A stretch of 64,000 nucleotides of DNA from Myceligenerans indicum (GCF_016742955.1 NZ_JABBYC010000001.1:434001-498000); one strand, 5' to 3'. Shown: positions 18,275 to 28,504, counted from the first letter of the stretch. Notes: generated by a model not told the origin, from the letters alone. A program made the numbers and translations.

Positions 18275-18643
18275 GGGGCTGATCGGTTTCGACGGTGGTT
18301 GTGCTTCGAGGAGAAGCGGGCCGAGGATGCAGACTTATCTCGCTAACGATGTCTGCAAACCAATAGTTGCCGATACCAACTCGCGCAACGACTTCGCCCT
18401 CGCCGCCTGAGGCGGGCCCGAAGTCCGTCGGCCCGGGGGTGCTCTCACCCCGGTAGCCGGCGTCATCTTGAGAGCCACTGCTAGTGGTCCACGTCATCGG
18501 GACTACTGGGACTTCTAGGTGACTGAGCCTGTCCGTGAATGTGTCTGCGCAAGCACGGGGGCCGAGAAAATCCATAGCAGACTGCGCCCGGAGAAGTCCT
18601 CGAAAAGTGACACCGGACCCGGGTTCGATTCCCGGCAGCTCCA
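18275..18643 (+). ncRNA. ssrA: tmRNA (ssrA)
   Basis: The 5' end GGGGCTGATCGG pairs with the 3' end CAGCTCC (18636-18642) plus discriminator A, forming the tRNA-like acceptor stem. The T-arm GGGTTCGATTCCC is intact. The tag reading frame runs from 18369 and encodes ADTNSRNDFALAA followed by TGA at 18408-18410; the FALAA end is the protease signal usual in actinobacteria. The terminal CCA is not encoded (ACT follows), so it must be added enzymatically. The minus-strand frames across this region are not genes. Confidence 0.97.
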
Positions 18644-18649
18644 CTCGGT

Positions 18650-18690
18650 GACAGGCGGCGTGACCCCATTTCGGGTCACGCCGCCTTGTC
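18650..18690 (+). terminator. Strong terminator after tmRNA
   Basis: GGCGGCGTGACCC (18654-18666) pairs perfectly with GGGTCACGCCGCC (18673-18685) around a 6-nt loop. Outer bases GACA/TGTC extend the stem, and TCATTTCTG follows. On the minus strand the same hairpin could also stop the small gene at 18730. Confidence 0.85.
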
Positions 18691-19051
18691 ATTTCTGCGG
18701 ATTCCCGCAGGTCTGCGCGAGCGGTGGGCTCACCGCGCCGAGAGGTCGACCAGGGGGACGCTGAACTCTCCCTGCCGCAGCGCGCCGGGCACCACCACGA
18801 CGGCTTCCCTTCCGGTCCATCCGCGCCGGATGACCTTCACGACACCCTCGGCGCCGTGGTAAATGCTCGATGCTCCGGTGACCCGCACCGCGGTGCCCTC
18901 GGCGATCGCCCCGCCCATAGCCTTCTTCTCTCTGTCGTCCGGGCCGGGGCTGATCCGTGGGAACACGGGGCGCCGGCTCGTGGGGTGACGCAGAGCCTGC
19001 CAGGGGAGGAATGGCGTCGTCAATGAAATTGGGGATGTAATAGTTGGTCAT
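18689..19051 (-). other. Overlapping small frame with a strong ribosome site
   Basis: ATG 19051 on the minus strand is preceded at proper distance by AAGGAG (complement of 19059-19064) and begins MTNYYIPNFIDDAIPPLAGS. After about 45 residues the translation turns into an Arg/Gly-rich run that is the wrong frame of the 18730-18918 gene. Its first part is lower in GC than the surroundings. Possibilities: a short leader peptide gene, or the true N-terminus of the downstream protein separated by a frameshift. The spacer 19052-19234 carries an imperfect palindrome TTCCGGAC...GTCGGAA near 19113-19135. Confidence 0.3.
18730..18918 (-). CDS. Small KOW/SH3-like protein
   Basis: A 62-aa protein from ATG 18918, preceded by a purine-rich AGAGAGAAGAAGG. 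The sequence EGTAVRVTGASSIYHGAEGV and VKVIRRGWTGREAVVVVPG alternates hydrophobic and charged residues around glycines, as in small beta-barrels of the KOW/SH3 type. No signal peptide. Just upstream a second start with a better ribosome site (ATG 19051) opens a different frame that overlaps this gene, so either two small genes overlap or one gene has been frameshifted. Function unknown. Confidence 0.5.
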   Translation of the reverse strand: MGGAIAEGTAVRVTGASSIYHGAEGVVKVIRRGWTGREAVVVVPGALRQGEFSVPLVDLSAR

Positions 19052-19234
19052 GCGTCCACTCCTTGTGGCCGGATATTTCTTGACGCGATGGGCGGCGTTC
19101 TGGAGGTCGCCGACACTGCTTTTCCGGACGTCTTGTGAAATGTCGGAAATGCCATCAGGCAGGCTCGGAAGAAATGAAACCTGACCTGCGAAAACTCCGT
19201 CGCACTCTGCTTCGCGTCGAGAACCCGGGAGGCG

Positions 19235-20038
19235 TCAGCGAGCCGCGGAGGGCCGCCCGCGGTGCTGCAGGAAACGGCGCACGATCGCGCTGAACGACTC
19301 CGGTGCCTCGAGGTTGCTCACGTGCCCGCAGCCGGGGATCAGCTCCAGGTGCGCTCCGGGGATCCGGCGCTCGAACTCGCGCGCCACCTCGCGCGGCGAC
19401 CGGACGTCCAGCTCTCCCCAGACCAGCTGCGTCGGCACCGCGATCGTGGGCAGCACCTCGGTGAGGTCGGCCGCCGCCATCGCGGTGAGCGCGGTCAGCA
19501 TGCTGCGGCGTCGTACGCCGGCGGCCATGGCGTCCAGCACGGGCACGAACCGTGCCGGCGGCGCGCCCGCGAAGAGCCCGGGCAGCGTCGGGTCGAGCTG
19601 TCCTGGCGCATCGAGGGCGGCATGGACGCCCGACAGCCGTGCCTCGGCCTCCTGGGCACCGAGCGACCCGCGCCAGCCCGCGTAACCGTCCGCCAGCACC
19701 ATCGCGCTGACCGTCGCCGGGTGGCGCCGGTACAGCTCCAGGATCACCGTGGTGCCCCACGACAGCCCGACGACCGGTGCCGGAGCGATGCCGAGCGTCC
19801 GGAGGACGCCGGCGAGGCAGTCGGCGTAGCCGGCCAGGCCGAACCCGTCGGGGACGTCCTCGGAACCACCTGCGCCCGGCTCGTCCCAGGCGAACACGGT
19901 GAACTCGTCCGAGAGCGCGTCGAGTTGCGGCGTCCAGGTCCGGCTGTCCTCGGCGCCACCGTGCACGAACATCACCGCCGGCCCGTGGCCGGCCCGCCGG
20001 TACGCGAGCCGCAGGCCGTTCACCTCGACCGTGTCCAT
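19235..20038 (-). CDS. Alpha/beta hydrolase
   Basis: A 267-aa hydrolase. It shows the oxyanion region FVHGGAEDSRTW near residue 25, nucleophile elbow GLSWGTTV (Ser), the acid in WGELDVRSP and the histidine in GCGHVSNLE, so the triad Ser-Asp-His is complete. The start is ATG 20038 (MDTVEVNGLRLAYRRAGHGP); longer starts add only a proline-rich run. No signal peptide, so cytoplasmic. It is the last gene of the five-gene minus-strand cluster, 111 bp after the monooxygenase. The substrate is unknown; ester or lactone cleavage downstream of the oxygenase is an inference. Confidence 0.85.
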   Translation of the reverse strand: MDTVEVNGLRLAYRRAGHGPAVMFVHGGAEDSRTWTPQLDALSDEFTVFAWDEPGAGGSEDVPDGFGLAGYADCLAGVLRTLGIAPAPVVGLSWGTTVILELYRRHPATVSAMVLADGYAGWRGSLGAQEAEARLSGVHAALDAPGQLDPTLPGLFAGAPPARFVPVLDAMAAGVRRRSMLTALTAMAAADLTEVLPTIAVPTQLVWGELDVRSPREVAREFERRIPGAHLELIPGCGHVSNLEAPESFSAIVRRFLQHRGRPSAAR

Positions 20039-20149
20039 GGTTCGACGGTAGACGGTCACCGGCACACCGGGCGGCCGGAGCGCTCGCCGCCGGTCCGGGC
20101 CGTCCGGCTCGCCGTCGGCCGCCGGGCCGGGCACCCGTCCCGACGTCGG

Positions 20150-21334
20150 CTACGTCGTGACGGACCGGACGCGTTCGGGACGGAAGCCGAACGCGAGGAA
20201 GCGGCCGGCCAGACGGCGGGGGATGCCGGTGCGCGTGACGAGGAAGCGCATCAGGACGGGCAGCTGCCCGTCCTTCCGCTTGGCGTCGAAGCCCTGCCGC
20301 TGCAGGAACGCCTGCACGCGCTGGGTGAGCCGGGTCGGCCACTCACGGCGGCGCTGGACGGCGGCCAGGTGGTTGTCGGTGAGAGAGTCGTCGAGCAGCG
20401 GGCGGGTGAGGATGTTGGCGGTCGCGACCGCGTCCTGGACGGCCAGGTTGATGCCGACCCCGCCGACCGGGGACATGGCGTGCGCCGCGTCGCCGATGCA
20501 CAGGAGGCCGGGCCGGTGCCACGTCCGCAGCCGGTTGACCCGCACCTCCAGGAAGCCCATCGACTCGAAGGAGCTCAGCTCACCGGTCCTGTCTGCGAGC
20601 ATCGGCGCCACCTGCGCCACGTCCCGCCGGAAGGCCTCGATTCCCTTGGCCTTCCAGGCGTCGAAGCCGCCCTTGCCGATGAGGTAGCCGCACTGCCAGA
20701 AGTCACCGCGGTCGATGGCGACCATGCCGCGGCCGCGGGCGAGCTGGAAGACGAGGTTCTCCTGGTCGTCCTGGTGGCGCGTCAGCCGGAACCAGATGAC
20801 GTCGATGGGAGCGCCCAGTTCGTCGACCCGCATCCCGGCCGCCCGCCGAACGGCCGAGTCACGGCCGTCGGCGGCGACGACCAGGTCCGCGTGGAACTCC
20901 CGGCCGTCGGCGCAGCGCACGCCCGCGATCTTCCCGGCACGCTCGACGACGTCGGTGACGGGTGTGCTCATGTGCAGCGTGAAGGTGGGGTGGCGCCGGG
21001 CCTCCTCGGCCAGGAGATCGAGGAAGTCCCACTGCGGCACGAACGCGATGTACGGGAACTTCACCCTCATCCCCGCGAACGCCTCGATGGGCGTCAGGTC
21101 ACCGCCGAGCGGAACGTTGAGCGAGGTCACCTTGCGGTACCGGAGGCGGTCGAAGCGGCCGGACAGGCCGAGGTCGTCGAGGACCTCGAGGGTGGAGGGG
21201 TGGACGGTGTCACCCCGGAAGTCCCGCAGGAAGTCCTGGTGCTTCTCCAGGACCGTGACCTGCACGCCGGCGCGGGCCAGCAGCAGACCGAGCATCATTC
21301 CGGCCGGTCCGCCGCCGACGACGACGGCGTTCAT
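20150..21334 (-). CDS. FAD-dependent aromatic-type monooxygenase
   Basis: A 394-aa flavoprotein of the p-hydroxybenzoate-hydroxylase fold. The dinucleotide motif VVGGGPAGMMLGLLLARAG is at the N-terminus, the DG motif AADGRDSAVRRAAG near residue 155 and the FAD-ribityl GD motif CIGDAAHAMSPVGGVGIN near 280. It should use NAD(P)H and O2 to hydroxylate or epoxidise a small organic substrate. It overlaps the stop of the CMD protein gene by four bases (ATGA). Neighbouring hydrolase, CMD and SDR genes suggest one degradation or detoxification route. Confidence 0.88.
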   Translation of the reverse strand: MNAVVVGGGPAGMMLGLLLARAGVQVTVLEKHQDFLRDFRGDTVHPSTLEVLDDLGLSGRFDRLRYRKVTSLNVPLGGDLTPIEAFAGMRVKFPYIAFVPQWDFLDLLAEEARRHPTFTLHMSTPVTDVVERAGKIAGVRCADGREFHADLVVAADGRDSAVRRAAGMRVDELGAPIDVIWFRLTRHQDDQENLVFQLARGRGMVAIDRGDFWQCGYLIGKGGFDAWKAKGIEAFRRDVAQVAPMLADRTGELSSFESMGFLEVRVNRLRTWHRPGLLCIGDAAHAMSPVGGVGINLAVQDAVATANILTRPLLDDSLTDNHLAAVQRRREWPTRLTQRVQAFLQRQGFDAKRKDGQLPVLMRFLVTRTGIPRRLAGRFLAFGFRPERVRSVTT

Positions 21335-21996
21335 CCGGCACTCCCCGGGGGAAGGCCCAGGGCGCGGGCGGCGGCCCAGACTCGGGGCAGGCCGAACTCG
21401 GCCATACCCCTGAGCAGGTTGCGCAGCGTGTCGTCGGTGGCGCCGGCGGACCGCGCCAGGTCGGCGTGCAGGTGCAGGGACTCGCCCAGGGTCTGGTGGA
21501 GGACATCCACCGCCAGGCAGGCGAGCGCCCGCTCACGGACCGACAGGTGCGGGCGGGCCCAGCGCTGGGCGAGCTGGTCCTCGGTGAAGGCGGCCAGTCC
21601 CGGGTCCACCTCCCGCAGGTCCTGGACGGTCCGCGCCAGTCCACCGCGCAGACCGGCCGGCCCGGCGGCCTCGGTGTCCCGCGCCCCGGGCAGGCCGAGC
21701 TCCGTCAGGCGCTGGAAGGCGGACGCGACGATCGGGTACCCCGCGTAAGGAGCCAGGTGGCGGAGCAGCTCCCTGATCGACTCGGGGTCCACGTCGTTGG
21801 CCCGGGCCATCTGCACGTGCATGGCCAGGGGCAGGCCGAGGTGGGGATGGCACAGGTCGGCGGTCAGGCAGAGGAAGGCCTTCTCCCGCACCGTCAGGTG
21901 GGACAGGTTCCACAGGTTGTGTCCGCCGCTCACGGCGAACCGGGCGAAGACGGGATCGAGGTCGGCGAGGGCGTCGGCACCGGCGAGCCGGGTCAT
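21331..21996 (-). CDS. Protein with two carboxymuconolactone-decarboxylase-like domains
   Basis: A 221-aa helical protein. Two similar halves can be seen: LTVREKAFLCLTADLCHPHL (about residues 33-52) and LSVRERALACLAVDVLHQTL (about 146-165), each followed by a H-x-x-x-A helix, as in CMD/AhpD-like proteins. The AhpD CxxC pair is absent, so a peroxidatic role is unlikely and a lyase or decarboxylase-like role is more probable. ATG 21996 overlaps the SDR stop (ATGA). Function is inferred only from fold and operon. Confidence 0.72.
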   Translation of the reverse strand: MTRLAGADALADLDPVFARFAVSGGHNLWNLSHLTVREKAFLCLTADLCHPHLGLPLAMHVQMARANDVDPESIRELLRHLAPYAGYPIVASAFQRLTELGLPGARDTEAAGPAGLRGGLARTVQDLREVDPGLAAFTEDQLAQRWARPHLSVRERALACLAVDVLHQTLGESLHLHADLARSAGATDDTLRNLLRGMAEFGLPRVWAAARALGLPPGSAG

Positions 21997-22829
21997 GCGT
22001 GGCGCTCCGTTCGGGACAGGCCCAGCGCGCGCAGGCGCAGGCGGTCGAGCGTGTACTGCGGGACGACCCGGCCGAGCGTGCTCATGAGCCGTGACGTCTT
22101 GCCGACGGGATAGCGGGCGCGGGGCTTGCGCGCGGTCAGGGCGTGCAGGACGGCGCGGGCGACCACGTCGGGGCTCGACCCGTCGCGTTCGGCCGCCAGT
22201 CCGCTCGTGACCATCGTGCGGTAGGCGGTTCCGTACAGACGCCTGCCCTCCGGGCCGAGAGAGGCCAGGCGGGGTTCGACCTCGCCCTCCAGCTTGTCGA
22301 CGGCGTCGGTGTGGATCGAGCCCGGCTCGATGAGGACCGTCGCCACGCCGAACGGCCTGAGCTCCATGCGCAGGGCGTCGTTGAGGGAGCGGACGGCGTG
22401 CTTGGACGAGCACAGCGGCCCGCCGAAGGGGAGGGTGATCCAGCTCCCTACGGAGCCGACGTTCACGACCCTGCCCTGGGCCGCCCGCAGCTTCGGCAGC
22501 ATGGCCTGGGTGACGGCCACCGGCCCGAACACGTTGACCTCGTACTGCAGGCGCAGCGCGTCCAGCGGGACGAACTCCAGCGGCCCGGTGACCCCGATGC
22601 CCGCGTTGTTCACGAGGGCGTCGAGGTGGCCGATCCGGTCGACGGCATCGGCGATCTGGCCGGGGTCGGTGACGTCGAGCACGATCGGCGTCACCGTGGG
22701 GCCCAGCGCGTCGCCGTCGGCCTGCTTGCGAACGCCGGCATGCACGGCGAAGCCCTCGCGGGCCAGCAGCAGGGCGGTGGCGCGGCCGATTCCGGTCGAG
22801 GCGCCGGTGATCAGCACGGTTCTCGGCAT
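21993..22829 (-). CDS. Short-chain dehydrogenase family protein lacking the catalytic Tyr
   Basis: A 278-aa Rossmann protein. The cofactor motif TGASTGIGRATALLL is at residue 7, NNAG in LVNNAGIGVTG near 84, and the catalytic Ser region NVGSVGSW near 133. Where active SDRs have YxxxK (PYSASK), this protein reads PLCSSKHA, so the tyrosine is replaced while the lysine remains. It may be a non-catalytic or altered enzyme. ATG 22829 follows GGAAGGGAA; an upstream ATG at 22850 is possible. It is controlled, with the rest of the cluster, from the TetR operator region. Confidence 0.85.
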   Translation of the reverse strand: MPRTVLITGASTGIGRATALLLAREGFAVHAGVRKQADGDALGPTVTPIVLDVTDPGQIADAVDRIGHLDALVNNAGIGVTGPLEFVPLDALRLQYEVNVFGPVAVTQAMLPKLRAAQGRVVNVGSVGSWITLPFGGPLCSSKHAVRSLNDALRMELRPFGVATVLIEPGSIHTDAVDKLEGEVEPRLASLGPEGRRLYGTAYRTMVTSGLAAERDGSSPDVVARAVLHALTARKPRARYPVGKTSRLMSTLGRVVPQYTLDRLRLRALGLSRTERHA

Positions 22830-22849
22830 GGCAGTTCCCTTCGGAGACA

Positions 22850-23368
22850 TCAGTAGTAGGCCCGCATCAGCTCGGTGGCCCATGCGGGCTGTGTGGTCGG
22901 CCCCTGTGGGCCGAACTCGGCCATGTACGGCTTGACGTCCAGCACGGGGGTGCCGTCGATGGCGTCCAGGCCGCGGACATGGAGGTCAAGCCCTTCGACC
23001 GAGAGCAGCCGGCAGCGGGACACACCCAGCCGGTTCGGGCGGTTCTTGCCTCGCTGGGCGAAGATGCCGACCTCCGGCCAGTCCGGGTTGCCCCGCGGGC
23101 GCCGGGCCGTGGTGGTGATCGAGGCGGGGTCGGCGAGGTGGAAGTGGAAGACCACCTCCAGGTGGGAGAAGCCGTCGAGACCGGTGACGGCGTCGGGGCC
23201 GAAGCGGTGCCCGTCGAGGCGGATCACTGCCTGTTCGGTGTCCCAGCCGTCGTCGAACGCCTCGGACCGTCCTCCGAGGACCGTGCCTACGGGGTGCAGG
23301 GCGATGGGCGCCACCACTAGGCGGTCGGCCGGGGGCCCGCTGGGCCCGCCGACGATGACATCAGGCAT
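22850..23368 (-). CDS. TrmO/TsaA-like tRNA methyltransferase family protein
   Basis: A 172-aa protein of the UPF0066/TrmO (YaeB) family, whose E. coli member methylates t6A37 of tRNA. The core has VAPIALHPVGTVLGGR, DGFSHLEVVFHFH and the signature RGNPDWPEVGIFAQRGKNRP leading to NRLGVSRC, and then DVKPYMAEFG. It lacks the C-terminal domain of the longer E. coli enzyme. Being first in a TetR-controlled catabolic-like operon is odd for a tRNA enzyme, so it may have been recruited to another substrate. The ATG at 23368 is just downstream of the operators. Confidence 0.82.
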   Translation of the reverse strand: MPDVIVGGPSGPPADRLVVAPIALHPVGTVLGGRSEAFDDGWDTEQAVIRLDGHRFGPDAVTGLDGFSHLEVVFHFHLADPASITTTARRPRGNPDWPEVGIFAQRGKNRPNRLGVSRCRLLSVEGLDLHVRGLDAIDGTPVLDVKPYMAEFGPQGPTTQPAWATELMRAYY

Positions 23369-23386
23369 GCTGTCCTCCGGTGAGTA

Positions 23387-23458
23387 TGCCAACACCTGTT
23401 GGCCAACAACTGTTGGCAACTTAGAGCAGCCCGTGCCTCGAGTCAACGCCTGTTGGCA
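23387..23458. promoter_or_regulatory. TetR operator array in divergent promoter
   Basis: Three copies of a palindrome lie between the divergent genes: TGCCAACACCTGTTGGCC (23387-23404), GCCAACAACTGTTGGC (23402-23417, sharing GCC with the first) and the less perfect TCAACGCCTGTTGGCA (23443-23458). The consensus is TGCCAACA-NN-TGTTGGCA. The third copy is 13 nt before the regulator ATG, so binding should repress the regulator and the five-gene minus-strand operon together. Confidence 0.75.
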
Positions 23459-23471
23459 TAAAGTTGGTCCC

Positions 23472-24074
23472 ATGGAATCAGCGACGAGGGGGAGGAGCTC
23501 CGAGGCGACGAAGGCGGCGATCCTGGCAGCCGCACGACGGGCGTTCTCCGAGGAGGGGTACGACCGCGCGACCATCCGGTCCATCGCGGCCGAGGCCCGG
23601 ATCGACCCGTCGATGGTCATGCGCTACTTCGGCACGAAGGAAGCCCTCTACGCGACCGCCATCGATGTCTCCCTGTCGCTCCCTGACCCGGCCGGGGTTC
23701 CGCGCGGCCGGATCGGCGAGGTGGTCATGCGCGGCATGTGCCGCTACTGGGAGGAGGAGCCGATCGGCCTCGCGCGGCTGCGCAGGGCGCTCGCCGACCC
23801 GGCCAGCGCCGCCGCGGTGCGGGCATCGATAGCGGACGAGGCATCGGCCATCGCACGGCACTTCTGCGAGGACGAGGACGAGGCACACCTCCGTGGGGCG
23901 ATGGCCGGAACGCAGGTCCTCGGGATCTCGCTGAGCCGCTACATCCTTCGTGTCCCGGAGATCGTGGCTCTCAGCTGCGACGAGCTGGTGGCCCTGTACG
24001 CGCCGACGCTTCAGCGGTACTTCTGCGAGCCGCTTCCCGGCGTCACCGGTGCGGTTCCGGAGCGATCCTCCTGA
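23472..24074 (+). CDS. TetR family transcriptional repressor
   Basis: A 200-aa regulator with the TetR helix-turn-helix at residues 15-60 (ILAAARRAFSEEGYDRATIR then SIAAEARIDPSMVMRYFGTK) and a divergent ligand domain. It faces the trmO-like/SDR/CMD/monooxygenase/hydrolase operon with the operator array between them, which makes it the probable local repressor responding to a substrate of that pathway. No strong ribosome site precedes ATG 23472, suggesting a leaderless or weakly translated message. It converges on the cellulase gene at 24159. Confidence 0.9.
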   Translation: MESATRGRSSEATKAAILAAARRAFSEEGYDRATIRSIAAEARIDPSMVMRYFGTKEALYATAIDVSLSLPDPAGVPRGRIGEVVMRGMCRYWEEEPIGLARLRRALADPASAAAVRASIADEASAIARHFCEDEDEAHLRGAMAGTQVLGISLSRYILRVPEIVALSCDELVALYAPTLQRYFCEPLPGVTGAVPERSS

Positions 24075-24158
24075 CGCGTGCGCCGGAGACGCCCCGCTCC
24101 GCGCCCCCGGACCCCGGACGTGCCGGAGCCAGGCGCGCGGAGCGACGTCGGCCGCGTG

Positions 24159-26594
<2,436 letters not shown>

Positions 26595-26616
26595 TCACCC
26601 GCCCCGGCGGCAGGGC

Positions 26617-26630
26617 GCGAAACGTTTAGC
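26617..26630. promoter_or_regulatory. LacI-type palindrome upstream of the cellulase
   Basis: GCGAAACGTTTAGC is a 14-bp palindrome with one mismatched pair and a perfect AAACGTTT core centred on CG, the usual style of LacI/GalR-family operators. It is about 85 nt before the cellulase ATG and right after the terminator of the Ro gene, a sensible operator position. No LacI gene is in the window. Confidence 0.4.
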
Positions 26631-26658
26631 CGGGCACCGGCGACGGCCGGTGCCCGGC
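26629..26658 (-). terminator. Terminator hairpin after the Ro gene
   Basis: GCCGGGCACCGGC (26629-26641) and GCCGGTGCCCGGC (26646-26658) form a perfect 13-bp stem with a 4-nt loop. It lies between the Ro stop at 26682 and the cellulase promoter. Confidence 0.8.
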
Positions 26659-26681
26659 AAGGGACCGGCCGCCGCCCGCGG

Positions 26682-28286
26682 TCACAGCCCCCGAGCGAAC
26701 TCGCTGATCAGCGACGGCACCGCGGCATCGAAGCCGGCGACGTCGAGCATGCCCGGATCGGCCGGGTCGGCGATCGAGAACTCGGTCGCCGTCATGCCCA
26801 CGACGACGAGCCGCGCCGCGATGCCCGAACGCTCCCGGTACTCGCGCAGCGCCTGGTGCGGGTGCACGCTGCCGTGCCACGTCTCGTTGTCGGTGTAGAC
26901 GACGAACGTGTCGACCTCCAGCCCCTCGCGGGTCGCGTGCAGCATCGGCTGCGCGCAGTCCGTCGAACCCATCGGCAGCGAGTCCACCACACGCAGGGCG
27001 TCGTCGAGCCGCTGACGGGGCGAGATCCGCAGCGGCGCCAGCGCGGGCGGCTCGCCCCACCGGTGCCCGCCGCCCGCCGCGGTGAAGGCGACGGCGGACG
27101 CCGTCGGCTCCGTGGCGAGCTGGACCAGCGAGAGCGCGGCCGCGGCCTCCCGGGGCGTGATCGGCAGGCCCGAGATGTTCCCGAAGCCCATCGACCCCGA
27201 CACGTCCACGGCGAGCATCGTCCTCGTCCCGGAGGGGTCGACAGCGCCGAACGCCGCGGAGAACGCGGCGTCCAGCGCGTCGGTGATCGCCGGCGTCGGC
27301 TCCCACGTGCCCGAACCGCGCGTGGACCTCCCCGAGGCGTAGGTTCGCTGCGCCACCAGCACGTTCACCGGGTGCACGCGGGCGCGCCGCAGCCGTTCCG
27401 GGTCGGCGAGCCGGTCCGCGACCTCAGCGGTGCGCCCGCCGGTGGCAGGGAGCACGCCGAGTCGTGTGAGCCGGGGGAGCTGGCGCATCAGGGCCGTGGC
27501 CGGGACGCCGACGTCGAGCAGCGCGTCCCAGACCGCCGTCTCACCGAGCGCGGCGTCGGGCAGCATCTCCCAGGTCAGGCCCGCGTCGCGGACCAGAGCC
27601 GCCCAGGTGGCGACGTCGGAGGTCGCCCCCGCGCGGACGAACGCCTCGATCAGCTTCGGGGTCGCGTTGCCGGTCGAGGCGTGCGTGATCCAGTCGAACG
27701 TCGCGCGCAGGGCCGGGTCGGACGTAACGGGGTGGGCCAGTCGCAGCAGGTCACGGTGGGACCAGCCCTCGCGCTGCCGGTACTTGACCGCCTGGTGGGC
27801 GACGGCGTCCGCGTCCTTGTCGGTGTACCACCGCCCGACGGCGCGGCGCAGGCCGCGGCCCCAGCCGCGGAACTGCTCGGCGTAGCCCGCGAACTGGAGC
27901 AGGTGGGTTCCCGTGCGGGCCACGCGCGGCAGCGCCGCGAGCGCGGCCTGCGCGCTGCCCGGTACCGACGACGCGGCCGCCAGCGCGAAGAGTGCGGGCT
28001 GCTGCCGGGGCGCCGCGCCGCGGGCCGAGACCTCGACGATCGTGCGGACCAGGACGTCCGGGTCCCGCTCGGCCAGGCGCAGCACCAGCTCGGCGTTGTC
28101 GCGGGCCAGGTCACGTGGTGCGGCGTAGTAGGTGCCTCCGTCGACGCCGAGGGTGAGGAAGCGGCGCAGCCGCGCGACGTCGTCGAGCACGAAGGTGTAC
28201 CCGCCGGCCTCGTTCCGCTTCTGGTGGGCGTCGGCCTGCTCGTGCTGTGGGGTCCGGCGGCGGCTGACGGCGCGCAGGATGTCCAT
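26682..28286 (-). CDS. rsr: Ro60-like TROVE domain RNA-binding protein
   Basis: A 534-aa bacterial orthologue of the Ro autoantigen. The HEAT-like TROVE ring covers about residues 20-340 (RNEAGGYTFVLDDVARLRRF and LTLGVDGGTYY at the start). A vWA domain with an intact MIDAS motif AVDVSGSMGFG near 360 and later SLPMGSTDCAQPM and VVYTDNETWHG completes it. Ro proteins hold Y RNAs on the ring outside and misfolded RNA ends in the cavity, and pair with 3' exonucleases in RNA turnover. ATG 28286 has a strong GGAGGGAAG site. Three Y-RNA modules lie directly upstream on the same strand. Confidence 0.95.
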   Translation of the reverse strand: MDILRAVSRRRTPQHEQADAHQKRNEAGGYTFVLDDVARLRRFLTLGVDGGTYYAAPRDLARDNAELVLRLAERDPDVLVRTIVEVSARGAAPRQQPALFALAAASSVPGSAQAALAALPRVARTGTHLLQFAGYAEQFRGWGRGLRRAVGRWYTDKDADAVAHQAVKYRQREGWSHRDLLRLAHPVTSDPALRATFDWITHASTGNATPKLIEAFVRAGATSDVATWAALVRDAGLTWEMLPDAALGETAVWDALLDVGVPATALMRQLPRLTRLGVLPATGGRTAEVADRLADPERLRRARVHPVNVLVAQRTYASGRSTRGSGTWEPTPAITDALDAAFSAAFGAVDPSGTRTMLAVDVSGSMGFGNISGLPITPREAAAALSLVQLATEPTASAVAFTAAGGGHRWGEPPALAPLRISPRQRLDDALRVVDSLPMGSTDCAQPMLHATREGLEVDTFVVYTDNETWHGSVHPHQALREYRERSGIAARLVVVGMTATEFSIADPADPGMLDVAGFDAAVPSLISEFARGL

Positions 28287-28318
28287 GGGTACTTCCCTCC
28301 TCGTGCGTGGCGACGACG

Positions 28319-28333
28319 CCGGCCTGGGGCCGG
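28319..28333 (-). promoter_or_regulatory. Small hairpin between Y RNAs and Ro gene
   Basis: CCGGCC and GGCCGG pair around a 3-nt loop, between the end of the last Y-RNA module (28360) and the Ro ATG (28286). It could partly terminate or separate the RNA part from the messenger part of the operon. There is no T-run. Confidence 0.35.
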
Positions 28334-28359
28334 GTCGTTCTGTTCGTTCCGGACATGCC

Positions 28360-28504
28360 GAAAGCGGTGGCGGGCGTGTCGTGGTCACCGGGGTTGTGCT
28401 CTGGGCCGCTGAGCTACGCCGCCCGGAGGCGGCGGCGGGATTCGAACCCGCGTCTTTCCTTCCGAGGAGAGGTAACCGATGACCTTCGGCCCGCCACCGC
28501 CTTC
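28360..28504 (-). ncRNA. Y RNA module 3 (Ro-proximal), permuted tRNA-like
   Basis: Read on the minus strand, the 5' arm GAAGGCGGTGGCGGGC pairs with the 3' arm GCCCGCCACCGCTTTC over 16 bp. Next come an internal loop (CCGAA opposite the ACGACACG side) and an inner helix GGTCATCGG/CCGGTGACC. The enclosed domain holds a T-arm GCGGGTTCGAATCCCGC, a 7-bp hairpin CGCCGCC/GGCGGCG and then TA plus a D-arm GCTCAGCGGCCCAGAGC. That is tRNA order cut in the anticodon region and joined at the acceptor end. GGGCCGAAGG also recalls the conserved lower stem of animal Y RNAs. Confidence 0.8.

Noticed and set aside
19262..21748. An 828-codon plus-strand frame
   Set aside because: It is antisense to hydrolase, monooxygenase and CMD genes that have full motifs; its translation is rich in Arg/His/Gly without any domain.
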